Of a DNA stretch of 64,000 nt, positions 52,638 to 60,959 are shown piece by piece; positions within the stretch are counted from its first letter, which is position 1, and the number at the start of each line of letters is the position of its first letter. Source of the DNA: Gemmata massiliana (lineage in GTDB: Bacteria > Planctomycetota > Planctomycetia > Gemmatales > Gemmataceae); contig NZ_LR593886.1 in the NCBI RefSeq assembly GCF_901538265.1, forward strand, positions 4,609,738-4,673,737, written 5' to 3'. Position numbers and translations under genes: made by a program. The notes under the pieces are model-generated. The model worked only from the letters and a program-made list of their open reading frames with translations, was not told the origin of the DNA and made no database searches.

Positions 52638-53810
52638 ATGCGCGTTGTTGAACTTGAGGTCCGGCACGTTCGCGTCGCGTTGCGGCGAAAGGTCACGCAC
52701 GCAAGTCACGTCCGCACCGAGACGGATAACGTCGTTGTGCGGTGTAAGCTCAACGACGGCAGCGTCGGCTACGGTGAGGGCGTCCCACGCGACTACGTGA
52801 CCGGCGAGACGATCGATTTCTCGTTCGACCTGCTCAAGCGATCGGACGTGGCGAAGCAACTCGACACCGACGCCGAGAACTTCGTTCAGGCGGTTCACCT
52901 CGCGGAACGGCTCAAACTCGCGCCGCAAGCGAGCGACGACCGCGGGATTCTCGGCAACGCGGCCCGCTGTGCGCTGGAACTGGCGGTACTCGATGCGTTC
53001 GGGCGAGCTTTCGGCGAACCGCTCACGCGGGTCACGGAACTCGTGGCGCCGGAACTCTACAAGTTCCGCGATCGCGTGCAGTACAGCGGCGTCATCGGGA
53101 ACCCGCGCGGCTGGAAGAAGCGCCTGTACCCGCTCGTGTACCGGCTCGCGGGGTTCAAACAGGTCAAACTGAAGGTCGGGATCGAAGGCCAGGACGATGT
53201 GAAGCGGACGAAGACGATGCGCCGCTGGCTGGGCCGCAAGATTGATCTGCGTATCGACGCGAACGAAGCCTGGGCGCCGACCGAAGTTGCGGATCGTATC
53301 CGCGAACTGGAGCCGTTCGGCATCACGAGCGTCGAACAACCGGTGCGACACGAGGACGTTGCGTGTCTCACGGACGTGCGCAAGCAAGTGAAGACGCCAG
53401 TCATGCTCGACGAATCGCTTTGCGGCATGGTGGACGCCGAGCGCGCGGCACGCGGTGGGTGGTGCGACCTGTTCAATCTGCGGCTCTCGAAATGCGGCGG
53501 GTTCATTCCCAGTTTGCGCCTCGCGCAGTACGCGAAGCAGCACAACCTCGGTTATCAGCTCGGGTGCCAGGTTGGTGAAACGGCGATTCTCAGTGCGGCG
53601 GGTCGGCACTTTGCGGCGAGCGTGGACGACATTCGATACCTGGAAGGCAGCTACGACCGACACCTGGTGTGGGAGTCACTCGCGGTCGATGACCTCACGT
53701 TCCAGCGCACGGGATGGGCGCCCGCGCTGATCAGCAGCGGACTCGGGTTCGCGCTCGACTCGGCCCGGCTCGATTGGGTCACCAAGCGCAAGGAGACGCT
53801 GCTTGGGTGA
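52638..53810 (+). CDS. Enolase-superfamily epimerase/muconate cycloisomerase-like protein
   Basis: A 390-residue protein with an N-terminal capping domain and the barrel: QVKLKVG (KxK, near 177) with a catalytic Lys, then metal ligands in RIDANEAW near 206, VEQPV near 232 and MLDESLC near 257, and NLRLSKCGG with the second Lys. This set defines the MLE subgroup, which includes dipeptide (Ala-Glu) epimerases and o-succinylbenzoate synthase. Substrate is not determined by these motifs. The ORF extends upstream to 52521, but the ATG at 52638 begins the conserved first strand (RVVELEVRHVRVAL). The hydrolase gene follows after 4 nt. Confidence 0.88.
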   Translation: MRVVELEVRHVRVALRRKVTHASHVRTETDNVVVRCKLNDGSVGYGEGVPRDYVTGETIDFSFDLLKRSDVAKQLDTDAENFVQAVHLAERLKLAPQASDDRGILGNAARCALELAVLDAFGRAFGEPLTRVTELVAPELYKFRDRVQYSGVIGNPRGWKKRLYPLVYRLAGFKQVKLKVGIEGQDDVKRTKTMRRWLGRKIDLRIDANEAWAPTEVADRIRELEPFGITSVEQPVRHEDVACLTDVRKQVKTPVMLDESLCGMVDAERAARGGWCDLFNLRLSKCGGFIPSLRLAQYAKQHNLGYQLGCQVGETAILSAAGRHFAASVDDIRYLEGSYDRHLVWESLAVDDLTFQRTGWAPALISSGLGFALDSARLDWVTKRKETLLG

Positions 53811-53814
53811 GCAA

Positions 53815-54765
53815 ATGCAACCTACCCCCCTATCCCCCCTCCCTGAAGGGAAGGGGGGGAAAAAACTGTCGGCGGTTTTAAGCCCCTCTCCGTTTAGGGG
53901 AGGGGTTGGGGAGGGGTTACAGGCGGAGCCTCCTACCCCGGCGCCCAGTCTCTTTCCAGCTTCGGACGGCTATTCGTTCTACTTCCGACACTTCGCACCG
54001 GTGGGCGCGCCGCGTGCGCGGATCGTGGTCGTTCACGGTATTCGTAGTCACGGTGGGTGGTACACGCGGTCGTGTCAGGCGCTTGCGAACGCTGGGTTCG
54101 ATGTCTACTTTTTGGACCGGCGCGGGTCCGGACTGAATACGGCTCATCGCGGGGATTCGCCGAGCTTCCGGCGGTTGATTGACGACGTGGTGGAGTTCGT
54201 GCAGCACCTCCGTGCGTCCCACGGGTGGTTGCCGGTGTTTGTGTGTGGCATTTCGTGGGGCGGGAAACTGGCGGTCGGGCTGCCGTACCGCAAGCCGGGC
54301 CTCGTTGATGGGCTGATTTTGCTGTGTCCCGGATTGGTGCCGAAGGTCGCGCCGGCGATGCCGCAGCGGGCACGGATCGCGGTCGCGCGCGTGTTCCGTC
54401 CGTGGAAGTTCTTCCCCATTCCGCTGAACGAGCCGGACCTGTTTACCGCGTCCTCGGAATGGCGACACTACATCGACACGGAACCGCATGGCCTTCGGCT
54501 CGCGACCGCGCGGTTCCTGTTTAGCAGCTTCTCGCTCGACATCTACCTGAAGCGAGCCGCGAAGTGCGTCACTGTGCCGGCGCTCCTTGCACTCGCGGAA
54601 CACGATCGGATTATCGATAACGCGCAGACTGCGAACTTCGTGGCGCAATTCCCGGGGCCGACCGAAACGGTTACGTACCCCGGTGCGCACCACACACTTG
54701 AGTTTGAGCGCGAGGATCATCCCTGGCTCGCTGACGTGGTGCGTTGGGTGGAGAAGCAGTTGTAG
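53815..54765 (+). CDS. Alpha/beta hydrolase (lysophospholipase-like) with repeat-encoded N-terminus
   Basis: A 316-residue protein. Residues about 45-316 form an alpha/beta hydrolase: VVVHGIRSHGGW near 67 (oxyanion), CGISWGG with the nucleophile Ser near 146, LAEHDRIIDN with the Asp and GAHHTLEF with the His. This is the serine aminopeptidase/monoacylglycerol lipase-like group. Residues 2-35 are encoded by a copy of the palindromic element (53817-53918) and are Pro/Gly/Lys-rich (QPTPLSPLPEGKGGKKLSAV). A true N-terminus near codon 45 cannot be excluded. The start lies 4 nt after the epimerase stop. Confidence 0.85.
   Translation: MQPTPLSPLPEGKGGKKLSAVLSPSPFRGGVGEGLQAEPPTPAPSLFPASDGYSFYFRHFAPVGAPRARIVVVHGIRSHGGWYTRSCQALANAGFDVYFLDRRGSGLNTAHRGDSPSFRRLIDDVVEFVQHLRASHGWLPVFVCGISWGGKLAVGLPYRKPGLVDGLILLCPGLVPKVAPAMPQRARIAVARVFRPWKFFPIPLNEPDLFTASSEWRHYIDTEPHGLRLATARFLFSSFSLDIYLKRAAKCVTVPALLALAEHDRIIDNAQTANFVAQFPGPTETVTYPGAHHTLEFEREDHPWLADVVRWVEKQL
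53817..53918. repeat. Palindromic element copy forming the hydrolase 5' end
   Basis: 102 nt aligning without gaps to 12152-12253 in the helicase gene; by hand I count about 15 differences (roughly 85% identity). The core TTTTAAGCCCCTCTCC and the run GGGGAGGGGTTGGGGAGGGG are shared. Both copies are read in the same frame (LSPSPF-GGVGEGL). The right terminal inverted repeat seen in the helicase copy is not recognisable here. Confidence 0.8.
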
Positions 54766-54786
54766 TGCTCGTTCCAGTGACAGCAT

Positions 54787-54963
54787 TTACATCAGCGAGA
54801 CGACCAGCACTACCACCAACAGGACGATCAGCCCACTCGCGAGGAGCACGATCGGAAGTTTGGACCGGCCGCGCCGGGCCGCTTCGCGTGCGTGTTCCTG
54901 GATCTCGTGCTTGTGCTTCTTACGGGCCTGTTCGTGGTGCTGCTTCTTCGTGCTGTGGCTCAT
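54787..54963 (-). CDS. 58-residue single-helix membrane protein
   Basis: The frame ATG 54963 to TAA 54787 encodes a highly charged, His/Lys/Glu/Arg-rich N-terminal half (MSHSTKKQHHEQARKKHKHE) and one membrane helix at the C-terminus (LLASGLIVLLVVVLVVSLM). GAGG lies about 7 nt upstream. The charged helix and tail-anchored hydrophobic end make it a convincing small protein. Function unknown. Confidence 0.65.
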   Translation of the reverse strand: MSHSTKKQHHEQARKKHKHEIQEHAREAARRGRSKLPIVLLASGLIVLLVVVLVVSLM

Positions 54964-55109
54964 TGGCGAACCTCGCCGTTTTGGAGAGGCCGCGACCGCC
55001 GGAATTGGAATTGGTGCGGTATCGCGGCGTGAAAGGTTTGTGAAGTGTACCGCGCTGAGTTACGGCTTGTCGAGAGGGTAGCCGCACTTGCACGGCAGAA
55101 ACAAAAGCA

Positions 55110-55132
55110 CCCGCCTCAACACTTGAGACGGG
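55110..55132 (-). terminator. Intrinsic terminator of FHA gene
   Basis: Read on the minus strand, CCCGTCTCAA pairs with TTGAGGCGGG (one mismatch) and is followed by TGCTTTTGTTTCTG, a T-rich tail. It begins 27 nt after the stop of the FHA gene. Confidence 0.65.
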
Positions 55133-55158
55133 CGCGAGCACGGTGCGAATGGGAACTG

Positions 55159-55569
55159 TTACTTGCGCTTCTGGGCCGCATCTTTCGGCTTTTCGAGACC
55201 GGCCTTTTCCATGAGGGATTGGCCAAACACGTTGTCTTCTTCCTCGAAGATGTCTTCGAGTTTCACACCGGCGCTGAGTCGGTACTGGATGATGTATTTG
55301 TGCTTGGCGATGTCGATTTCGTCGCCGGGCCGCAGCGGGCGACGGAGGGTGCGCTCACCGTTCACCTTCACGCCGTTGGTACTGTTCAGGTCACGCAGGT
55401 GCCAGATACCGTTGCGCAGGGATAGTTCGCAGTGTGATCCGGAGATGTTCTGGAACCGTAAGCAGATGTCGCAGGATTCGCGCCGGCCGATGGTCATCAC
55501 GTCGTTAACGAGCGGGATCGCGTCGCCGCCACCCACCGGAACGAGTTCCCCGAGTTGGCCCTCTGCCAT
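55159..55569 (-). CDS. FHA domain protein
   Basis: A 136-residue protein consisting mainly of one FHA domain: TIGRRESCDICLRFQNISG near 26, then SGSHCEL and DLNSTNGVKVNG near 59-70, the phosphothreonine-binding motifs. The ~45-residue tail is acidic then basic (EDIFEEEDNVFG). It may bind targets of the Hanks-type kinases found in this organism, for example the kinase encoded at 7227-10193, though no link is shown. GAGG precedes the ATG. A terminator follows. Confidence 0.92.
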   Translation of the reverse strand: MAEGQLGELVPVGGGDAIPLVNDVMTIGRRESCDICLRFQNISGSHCELSLRNGIWHLRDLNSTNGVKVNGERTLRRPLRPGDEIDIAKHKYIIQYRLSAGVKLEDIFEEEDNVFGQSLMEKAGLEKPKDAAQKRK

Positions 55570-55764
55570 AACCGCACCTCGCCGAGATTGGAATAGATTC
55601 TGAAGGTAAATAGAAGGCGAACGCCCTTATGACGTAAATCCATCGTAACTGGTTCCGGCTAAGATGCCAGCGCCAACGTCCTTCCTCGCACTCGGCCAAA
55701 CGAGAACCGCCGCTCGAACCGGACATCCGATGCGAGCGGCGGAAATGTGTGCTATGGCCTGAAC

Positions 55765-56127
55765 TTAGCGGCCGTGCGGGGCCGGCATTTGTTGCGGGAT
55801 CGCGGGGGCTTGATAGCCCGGCCCGCCGCCCGGGAAGTACGGGTTCACGGGGAAGTTACCGGTGACCGGGGGGCCGTAGAACGCGCCGTTCACAGGGGCC
55901 GGCGTCATGAAGTGCCCGTCGTAGGGCCAGTACAGGTACCACGGTGCGGCTTGGAACGCCGGTTGCTTATGGCCGATGCCGCCAAACAGCGTCCGCGGCG
56001 GGCCACCGGCACCGATGCCGCCACAGTTGGAGCACCCCTTGGGGCCGCCGGCGAGCGCGTGCTCCGCGGTGGCGCTCAGCGCCAGACCGACGGCCGCGGC
56101 AATAACGAACGAGCGGAACAGTTTCAT
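55765..56127 (-). CDS. Small secreted Gly/Pro-rich protein with CxxC
   Basis: A 120-residue exported protein with a signal peptide (FVIAAAVGLALSATAEHALA), then GGPKGCSNCGG and a Gly/Pro/Tyr-rich low-complexity body. AAGGA lies about 8 nt upstream of the ATG. It shares the CSxCGG motif and general make-up with the gene at 56262-56858, and the two are probably paralogues. Likely periplasmic or surface-exposed; function unknown. Confidence 0.8.
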   Translation of the reverse strand: MKLFRSFVIAAAVGLALSATAEHALAGGPKGCSNCGGIGAGGPPRTLFGGIGHKQPAFQAAPWYLYWPYDGHFMTPAPVNGAFYGPPVTGNFPVNPYFPGGGPGYQAPAIPQQMPAPHGR

Positions 56128-56261
56128 CTCGGGATCCTTTCCTTGAGTCTTCGTCGCCCTCTGCGAATGAGAGGGCAACGAGCGAGGGTCGAACAGTCCA
56201 GGGCGACCGCGAGGTCGCCTCGTCGGACGACCGGGCGCACGTCCGGTGCGCCCGGGAAGAG

Positions 56262-56858
56262 TCACTTCGTTTGGCCTGCGGTCGGCACGAGGTCCAGAAC
56301 CGGGTTCAGCGTCGGCGTCGCGGAGTAGAAGACCGCGGATTGTGCCGGTGAACCGACGCCCGAGTAGCGGGCGAACACATCGCCGGTCGGTTGAGCGGGC
56401 GTTGCGACTGCGACCCCGCCGCACGACGAGCACGACGGCTTGTGGCTGTGGAACAGCGATCCGCTGTTGTGGGTCCAGGTGTGCCCGCGGAACCAGCCGC
56501 CTTGCAACCAGGAGGCGTGCCAGAACCCGCACGTCGAACACGAGGACTTGTGGAACAGGCCGCGCAGGTGCCCGCCGTGTGCCCAACCGCCGTGCGAGCT
56601 GCCCGCGCCGGGGGTTCCGTAGAAGTACGGATCGTAGCGCAGGTACTCGTCCCAGGGGCCATACGGCTTGAACGGGTAATAGCCGTAGTACGGTCCGTAG
56701 TTGAACAGCGGCCCGTTCTGGTGGATGCCCTTGAACAACCCGAGGCAGAAGTCGCCGCACCCGAACCCGTAGTGCGTTGGGTTCGCCGAGGCTTTGTCCG
56801 GTGAGGCTAGCAACAGGAGGGGCACCGCCAGAAAGGCGGCAATCGAAAGGCGTCTCAT
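56262..56858 (-). CDS. Secreted Gly/Tyr-rich protein with several Cys pairs
   Basis: A 198-residue exported protein. The signal peptide (IAAFLAVPLLLLASPDKASA) is followed by GCGDFCLGLF, then a Tyr/Pro/Gly-rich stretch (YGPYYGYYPFKPYGPWDEYL), KSSCSTCGF, an aromatic region and KPSCSSCGG. The three Cys pairs could bind metal or form cross-links. AAGGA is about 10 nt upstream. It is transcribed in the same direction as the 120-residue relative 134 nt downstream, so an operon of structural, surface proteins is possible. Confidence 0.8.
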   Translation of the reverse strand: MRRLSIAAFLAVPLLLLASPDKASANPTHYGFGCGDFCLGLFKGIHQNGPLFNYGPYYGYYPFKPYGPWDEYLRYDPYFYGTPGAGSSHGGWAHGGHLRGLFHKSSCSTCGFWHASWLQGGWFRGHTWTHNSGSLFHSHKPSCSSCGGVAVATPAQPTGDVFARYSGVGSPAQSAVFYSATPTLNPVLDLVPTAGQTK

Positions 56859-57045
56859 CGGCGCGAATCCTTGCGGTGCTGCCCGCGGCGGGCCGAGGCC
56901 CGTCCCCGTCCGTGCTGCGGGCACCGGTAACGTGCCCCCGAAACGCTCCTCGTGCCAGCGAATGTGGTCCGAAATGATATGCCGGAATCGCCCCGTCGGG
57001 CGCGTGATGCAAAAAACTGGAACCGCACGCAGAACGGGGCGCACT

Positions 57046-57930
57046 TTAACGAACGGCGCATCCCGCGCGGTCGCGGAGCACGGACAATTCCTCAAACGTG
57101 ATCGCGTGCGATCCGATGCGCCGGTGTACCGGGTCCGGACCGTGACAATCGCTTCCACCGCTAACCACGAACCCGAACCGCGCCGCGACCTCGCGTAAGC
57201 GCGATACGGGCGAGTTGCGGCCCCACGGGTACACGACTTCGAGCGCGTCCAGACTGCACTTTTGCAATGTGTCGAAGTGCTCGTCGGTGAGGTGTGGGGG
57301 AGGGTGGGCCAACGACGCGACGCCGCCGGCCATATGAACGAGGGCGATTGCGTCTTCGAGTGGAACGAGCGTTTTGGGCCGAGTTTTCCGAATGAGCGGG
57401 TTCACGAACCGATGAAACGCTTCTGTGCGAGTCTTCGCAGCCCCGCTCGCGACGACCAAACGCGCGGCGTGGCGCCGACCGAGGCTCGCGGTCGATTCCT
57501 CCAGCAATCCCGCGCGGTCCGCCTGAATTTTGACGCCCGACTCGCATAGGAGAGCGACGAGTTCGCGGAACCGCTCGCGCCGCGATTCACACACGGTGGC
57601 GAGTGCCGCGTTGAGTTCGGGGCAATCGGTGCGCACGAAATAACCGAGCAGGTGGAACTCGCGCCCCGCGAACTCGGTGCTGATCTCCACCCCCGGCACG
57701 AAGTCGATCGCGGTACCGGCGGCCGCCTGCGCTTCGGCGACGGACGCGAGGGTGTCGTGGTCGGTGACCGCGACGGCTCGCAGCCCCGCCTGTCGAGCGA
57801 GAGCGATGACCTGTGACGCGGTATATTCCCCGTCGCTCGCGGTCGTGTGAATGTGGAGGTCTGCCCGTGCTGGGGCGCCGAGTTGCGCGAGCCGGCTACA
57901 GACGAGCGTGAAGGACGAGTGCTTGGGCAC
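57046..57930 (-). CDS. PHP-domain phosphatase (RNase AM/YciV-like)
   Basis: A 294-residue protein from a GTG. Metal-binding motifs of the PHP fold are complete: DLHIHTTASDG near 24, TDHDT near 56, PGVEIST near 79, SLAHPPPH near 205 and SGGSDCHGPD near 258. Length and motif order match the YciV/TrpH-type 3',5'-nucleoside bisphosphate phosphatase, which in E. coli also acts as 5'-3' exonuclease RNase AM. The start is placed before the conserved DLHIH; a few N-terminal residues are uncertain. Confidence 0.9.
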   Translation of the reverse strand: MPKHSSFTLVCSRLAQLGAPARADLHIHTTASDGEYTASQVIALARQAGLRAVAVTDHDTLASVAEAQAAAGTAIDFVPGVEISTEFAGREFHLLGYFVRTDCPELNAALATVCESRRERFRELVALLCESGVKIQADRAGLLEESTASLGRRHAARLVVASGAAKTRTEAFHRFVNPLIRKTRPKTLVPLEDAIALVHMAGGVASLAHPPPHLTDEHFDTLQKCSLDALEVVYPWGRNSPVSRLREVAARFGFVVSGGSDCHGPDPVHRRIGSHAITFEELSVLRDRAGCAVR

Positions 57931-57975
57931 GGGAACCGCGTAAACAAAGGGAATGTGTCACCAAAAGGCGCGGCT

Positions 57976-58404
57976 TTACGCCTTCCCTTTTTCCTTTTTC
58001 ATCGCCCCGACGCGGTCCAGCACACCGTTCACGAACGCGGGAGAATCTTCGGAGCCGAACCGGCGCGCGAGTTCGATGGCCTCGTTGATGACTACTTCCA
58101 GCGGTGGTTGGGTGGTGTCAAAGAGGAGTTCGTAGGTGCCCAGCCGGAGCACGTTCCGGTCCACGGGCGTCATGCGCGACAGGCGCCAGTTGGTCGCGGC
58201 GGCTTTCAGGTTCTCGTCGATTTCTTCTTTGCGCGCGACGACGCCGTCGACGAGCTTGAGGGTGTACGCCTCCATCTCGGCGTCGGCGAGCAAGCGGTCG
58301 CGGACGAACGTCTTGATCGCCTTGCGCGGAACGGGGGTCGGGTTCTGGTCCCACTGGAATAGGAGCTGCAGAGCCACTTCGCGGGCGCGGGAGCGTCGGG
58401 CCAT
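57976..58404 (-). CDS. nusB: Transcription antitermination factor NusB
   Basis: A 142-residue all-helical protein. ARRSRAREVALQLLFQWDQN at the start, LSRMTPVDRNVLRLGTYELL in the middle and EAIELARRFGSEDSPAFVNG near the end are the conserved NusB blocks. NusB with NusE (S10) binds boxA RNA to support rRNA antitermination. Length is normal. The ATG at 58404 is chosen over 58434 because the conserved RRxAREVA helix starts just after it. It precedes the PHP gene by 45 nt and may be in the same transcript. Confidence 0.95.
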   Translation of the reverse strand: MARRSRAREVALQLLFQWDQNPTPVPRKAIKTFVRDRLLADAEMEAYTLKLVDGVVARKEEIDENLKAAATNWRLSRMTPVDRNVLRLGTYELLFDTTQPPLEVVINEAIELARRFGSEDSPAFVNGVLDRVGAMKKEKGKA

Positions 58405-58528
58405 ATTGGGATCATCTCGGTAACCGGGGTACACCCATCATGCTAGTAGCTTTCTGCCGCGCGCGGATATAGAACGCACTCATCCGCCGGTCTCACTCCG
58501 AAAAGTCTCCCCGTTTCGAGTACCCCAC

Positions 58529-59521
58529 ATGCCCCGTTTCCGTGTCGTTGTTGCGGATTTTTTGGCCGATGCGCTCGCCCCTGAGCGCGAACTTCTCGGC
58601 GACATCGCCGACGTCGTTGCCCTGAACGCGACCTCCGAGGCCGACATGATCGGCCACATCGAGACCGCCGACGCGGTGATGCTGTACCACAACATCGCTA
58701 TTACGAAGGAAACGATCACGCGGTTGCAGAACTGCAAGCTGATCGTGCGGTGCGGGGTCGGGTTCGATAACGTGGACCACCGGCTGGCCCGCACGAAGGG
58801 CATTCCGGTCGCGAACGTGCCCGACTACGGCACGGAAGAGGTCGCGGACTCAGCCATCGGCATGATGCTCACGCTCACGCGCGGGATCAACTTCTTCAAC
58901 AACCGCCTCCAGCGCAAATCCGGCGACTGGAGCTACATGCAGGGGACGCCGCTGGTGCGCCTCCGCGGGCGCGTCTTCGGAGTGATCGGCCTCGGGCGCA
59001 TCGGGACCGCCGCGGCTCTCCGCGCGAAGGCTCTCGGGATGGACGTCGCGTTCTACGACCCGCACAAGCAGGACGGCTACGATAAGGCCAATGGGATTCG
59101 CCGGGTGGAGAAGCTCGACGACCTGTTCCGCCAGTCGTTCGTGCTCAGCGTTCACTGCCCACTGACCGAAGAGACCCGACACATCGTGGGCGCCCGCGGT
59201 ATTGGGCTCATGCCGGACGGTTCTTACCTGGTGAACACGGCACGCGGCGCCACTGTGGACGCGACCGCGATTCCGGCCGCGATTCGATCCGGGAAGCTCC
59301 AGGGAGCGGCCATCGACGTACTCCCGATCGAGCCGCCGCTCGCGGATCACCCGTTGCTCGTGGCGTGGCGTGACCCGGCCGACCCGTGCTACGACCGCGT
59401 CATTCTCAACCCGCACTCCGCGTTCTACTCGGAGGAGGGGCTGCTCGACATGCGCGTGAAGGGCGCCCAAGCGTGCCGCCGGGCGCTACTCGGGGAACCG
59501 CTGCGGAACATTGTGAACTGA
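58529..59521 (+). CDS. 2-hydroxyacid dehydrogenase (C-terminal binding protein-like)
   Basis: A 330-residue NAD-dependent D-2-hydroxyacid dehydrogenase. The Rossmann motif GVIGLGRIGTAAALRAKALG is near 151, the catalytic Arg lies in NTARGATVD, and the His in NPHSAFYSEEG near 300. The opening VRCGVGFDNVDHRLARTKGI is typical of the CtBP branch. Substrate unknown; paralogues act on phosphoglycerate, glyoxylate or hydroxypyruvate. It is divergent from nusB, 124 nt away. Confidence 0.9.
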   Translation: MPRFRVVVADFLADALAPERELLGDIADVVALNATSEADMIGHIETADAVMLYHNIAITKETITRLQNCKLIVRCGVGFDNVDHRLARTKGIPVANVPDYGTEEVADSAIGMMLTLTRGINFFNNRLQRKSGDWSYMQGTPLVRLRGRVFGVIGLGRIGTAAALRAKALGMDVAFYDPHKQDGYDKANGIRRVEKLDDLFRQSFVLSVHCPLTEETRHIVGARGIGLMPDGSYLVNTARGATVDATAIPAAIRSGKLQGAAIDVLPIEPPLADHPLLVAWRDPADPCYDRVILNPHSAFYSEEGLLDMRVKGAQACRRALLGEPLRNIVN

Positions 59522-59560
59522 GGTTGGGATCGAGTTATCCGAATCCGAGGCGGTACGCTG

Positions 59561-60145
59561 TTACCGTTCCTCGGGTTCGACCCATTTCGTCGTGGGCTCC
59601 GCCGGAACCCACGAGGTCAGTTTCGCGAGCAACTCCGGTACCGTGTCCGCGACGAGGAGAAGGGCGCGGTGCTTCGGTTTGAGTAAACCTTCTGTAACGA
59701 CGTGGTCGAGCCACGCGAGTAGCGGCGTGAAGAACCCGTTCGTGTTCAGAATCGCGACCGGTTTGCGGTGGATGCCGAGTTGTCCCCAGGTGAGGATCTC
59801 GAACAGTTCGTCACAGGTACCGTAACCACCGGGGAGCGCAACGAATGCGTCGGTACGGTCGGCCATGAGTGCCTTCCGCTCGTGCATCGTGTTCACCACA
59901 ACCAGTTCCGTGCAGTCTTCCTGGGCGATTTCTTTTAGTGCTAAAGAGTGAGGAATCACACCCACGACAGCACCCCCAGCCGTCAGTGCCGCACTCGCGA
60001 CTTCACCCATCAGCCCCACGCGCCCGCCGCCGTACACCAAAGTCAGGCCATGAGCAGCGAGGGCGCGCCCGAGTTCGCGGGCTGTGTCCGCGTAGACGGG
60101 TTTGTTGCCCGGGGACGAACCGCAAAACACACAAACACTTTTCAC
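59561..60145 (-). CDS. LOG family protein (TIGR00730, nucleotide 5'-monophosphate phosphoribohydrolase type)
   Basis: A 194-residue Rossmann-fold protein with VCVFCGSSPGNKPVYADTA at the start, LVYGGGRVGLMG near 36 and PGGYGTCDELFEILTWGQ near 104-121; the second and third are the LOG signatures (PGGxGTxxE). Members hydrolyse cytokinin riboside monophosphates or other nucleotides; in bacteria the role is mostly undetermined. Length is standard for TIGR00730. The ATG has no strong Shine-Dalgarno. Confidence 0.93.
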   Translation of the reverse strand: MKSVCVFCGSSPGNKPVYADTARELGRALAAHGLTLVYGGGRVGLMGEVASAALTAGGAVVGVIPHSLALKEIAQEDCTELVVVNTMHERKALMADRTDAFVALPGGYGTCDELFEILTWGQLGIHRKPVAILNTNGFFTPLLAWLDHVVTEGLLKPKHRALLLVADTVPELLAKLTSWVPAEPTTKWVEPEER

Positions 60146-60235
60146 GGGAGAATACCTGATTTTCGTGTTAACGAAATTGCTCCGGTGGCGTTCTTCTTAT
60201 CGCTACCGGGGAGGAGCGTGCCGAAAGGAGGACAC

Positions 60236-60934
60236 ATGACAGCCGTACTCGTGTTCGCCCTCATCGCACCGAATGCGCAGCCAAAGAACCCACCGCCCAA
60301 AACGTCCGACCCCGTCGGGTTCGGTCTCACGGCCGATTCCGTGTTCTATTGGCCGTTTTACGTCACCAAATCATCGGACGTGCAGAAGGAACTGAAACTC
60401 AGCAAAGAGCAACTGGCCGCGTTCGACGGGGCCGAAGCCGATCTCAAGAAGTCTGTCACGGATCTCGGCGCGCTGAAGCCGACACAAGTGAAAACTTACA
60501 CTGCTAAACTCACGAAGTGGGCCGACGAAACGGTGACCGCCGTCCTTAAGGCCGAACAGCAAAAGCGGCACCGTCAAATCGTGTGGCAGGTTCTCGAATT
60601 TACGGGCGGTATGCGTGCCCTCGCCGCGAACCCAGCGTTCGCGAAAGAAATCGGGTTGACGGCCGATCAACTGAAACAGGCCAAGAAGATCGACGCTGAC
60701 TACTTCGCTGGTTGGCAGAAATTGGTCCGGGCGAACCCGCTCGTGGGCAACGGTCCCGTTCCCGGTGAGGAGGCGCTTGCGAAAAAGAGCGAGGAAGCCG
60801 CTCTCAAACTGCTCAGTGCCGAGCAGAAGAAAAAATGGAACGAGGCCCTCGGCGAACCGTTCGTGGGCGAGGTGAAGCAATTCACCATTCCCGGACTGCG
60901 CCCGGTTACGTTCAAGGCACCCGAGAAGAAATAG
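60236..60934 (+). CDS. Hypothetical exported helical protein
   Basis: A 232-residue protein with a short hydrophobic N-terminus (MTAVLVFALIAPNAQP), then long Lys/Ala/Leu helices. LKLSKEQLAAFD near 50 and IGLTADQLKQAKKI near 138 follow the L-S/T-x-x-Q-L pattern common in planctomycete periplasmic helical proteins. The start is preceded by AAAGGAGGACAC, the best ribosome binding site in the window. It resembles CpxP/Spy-like or DUF-type helical proteins only in general shape; no family assigned. Confidence 0.8.
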   Translation: MTAVLVFALIAPNAQPKNPPPKTSDPVGFGLTADSVFYWPFYVTKSSDVQKELKLSKEQLAAFDGAEADLKKSVTDLGALKPTQVKTYTAKLTKWADETVTAVLKAEQQKRHRQIVWQVLEFTGGMRALAANPAFAKEIGLTADQLKQAKKIDADYFAGWQKLVRANPLVGNGPVPGEEALAKKSEEAALKLLSAEQKKKWNEALGEPFVGEVKQFTIPGLRPVTFKAPEKK

Positions 60935-60959
60935 GCGATTCCATTCCGTGAGCGCGGGA

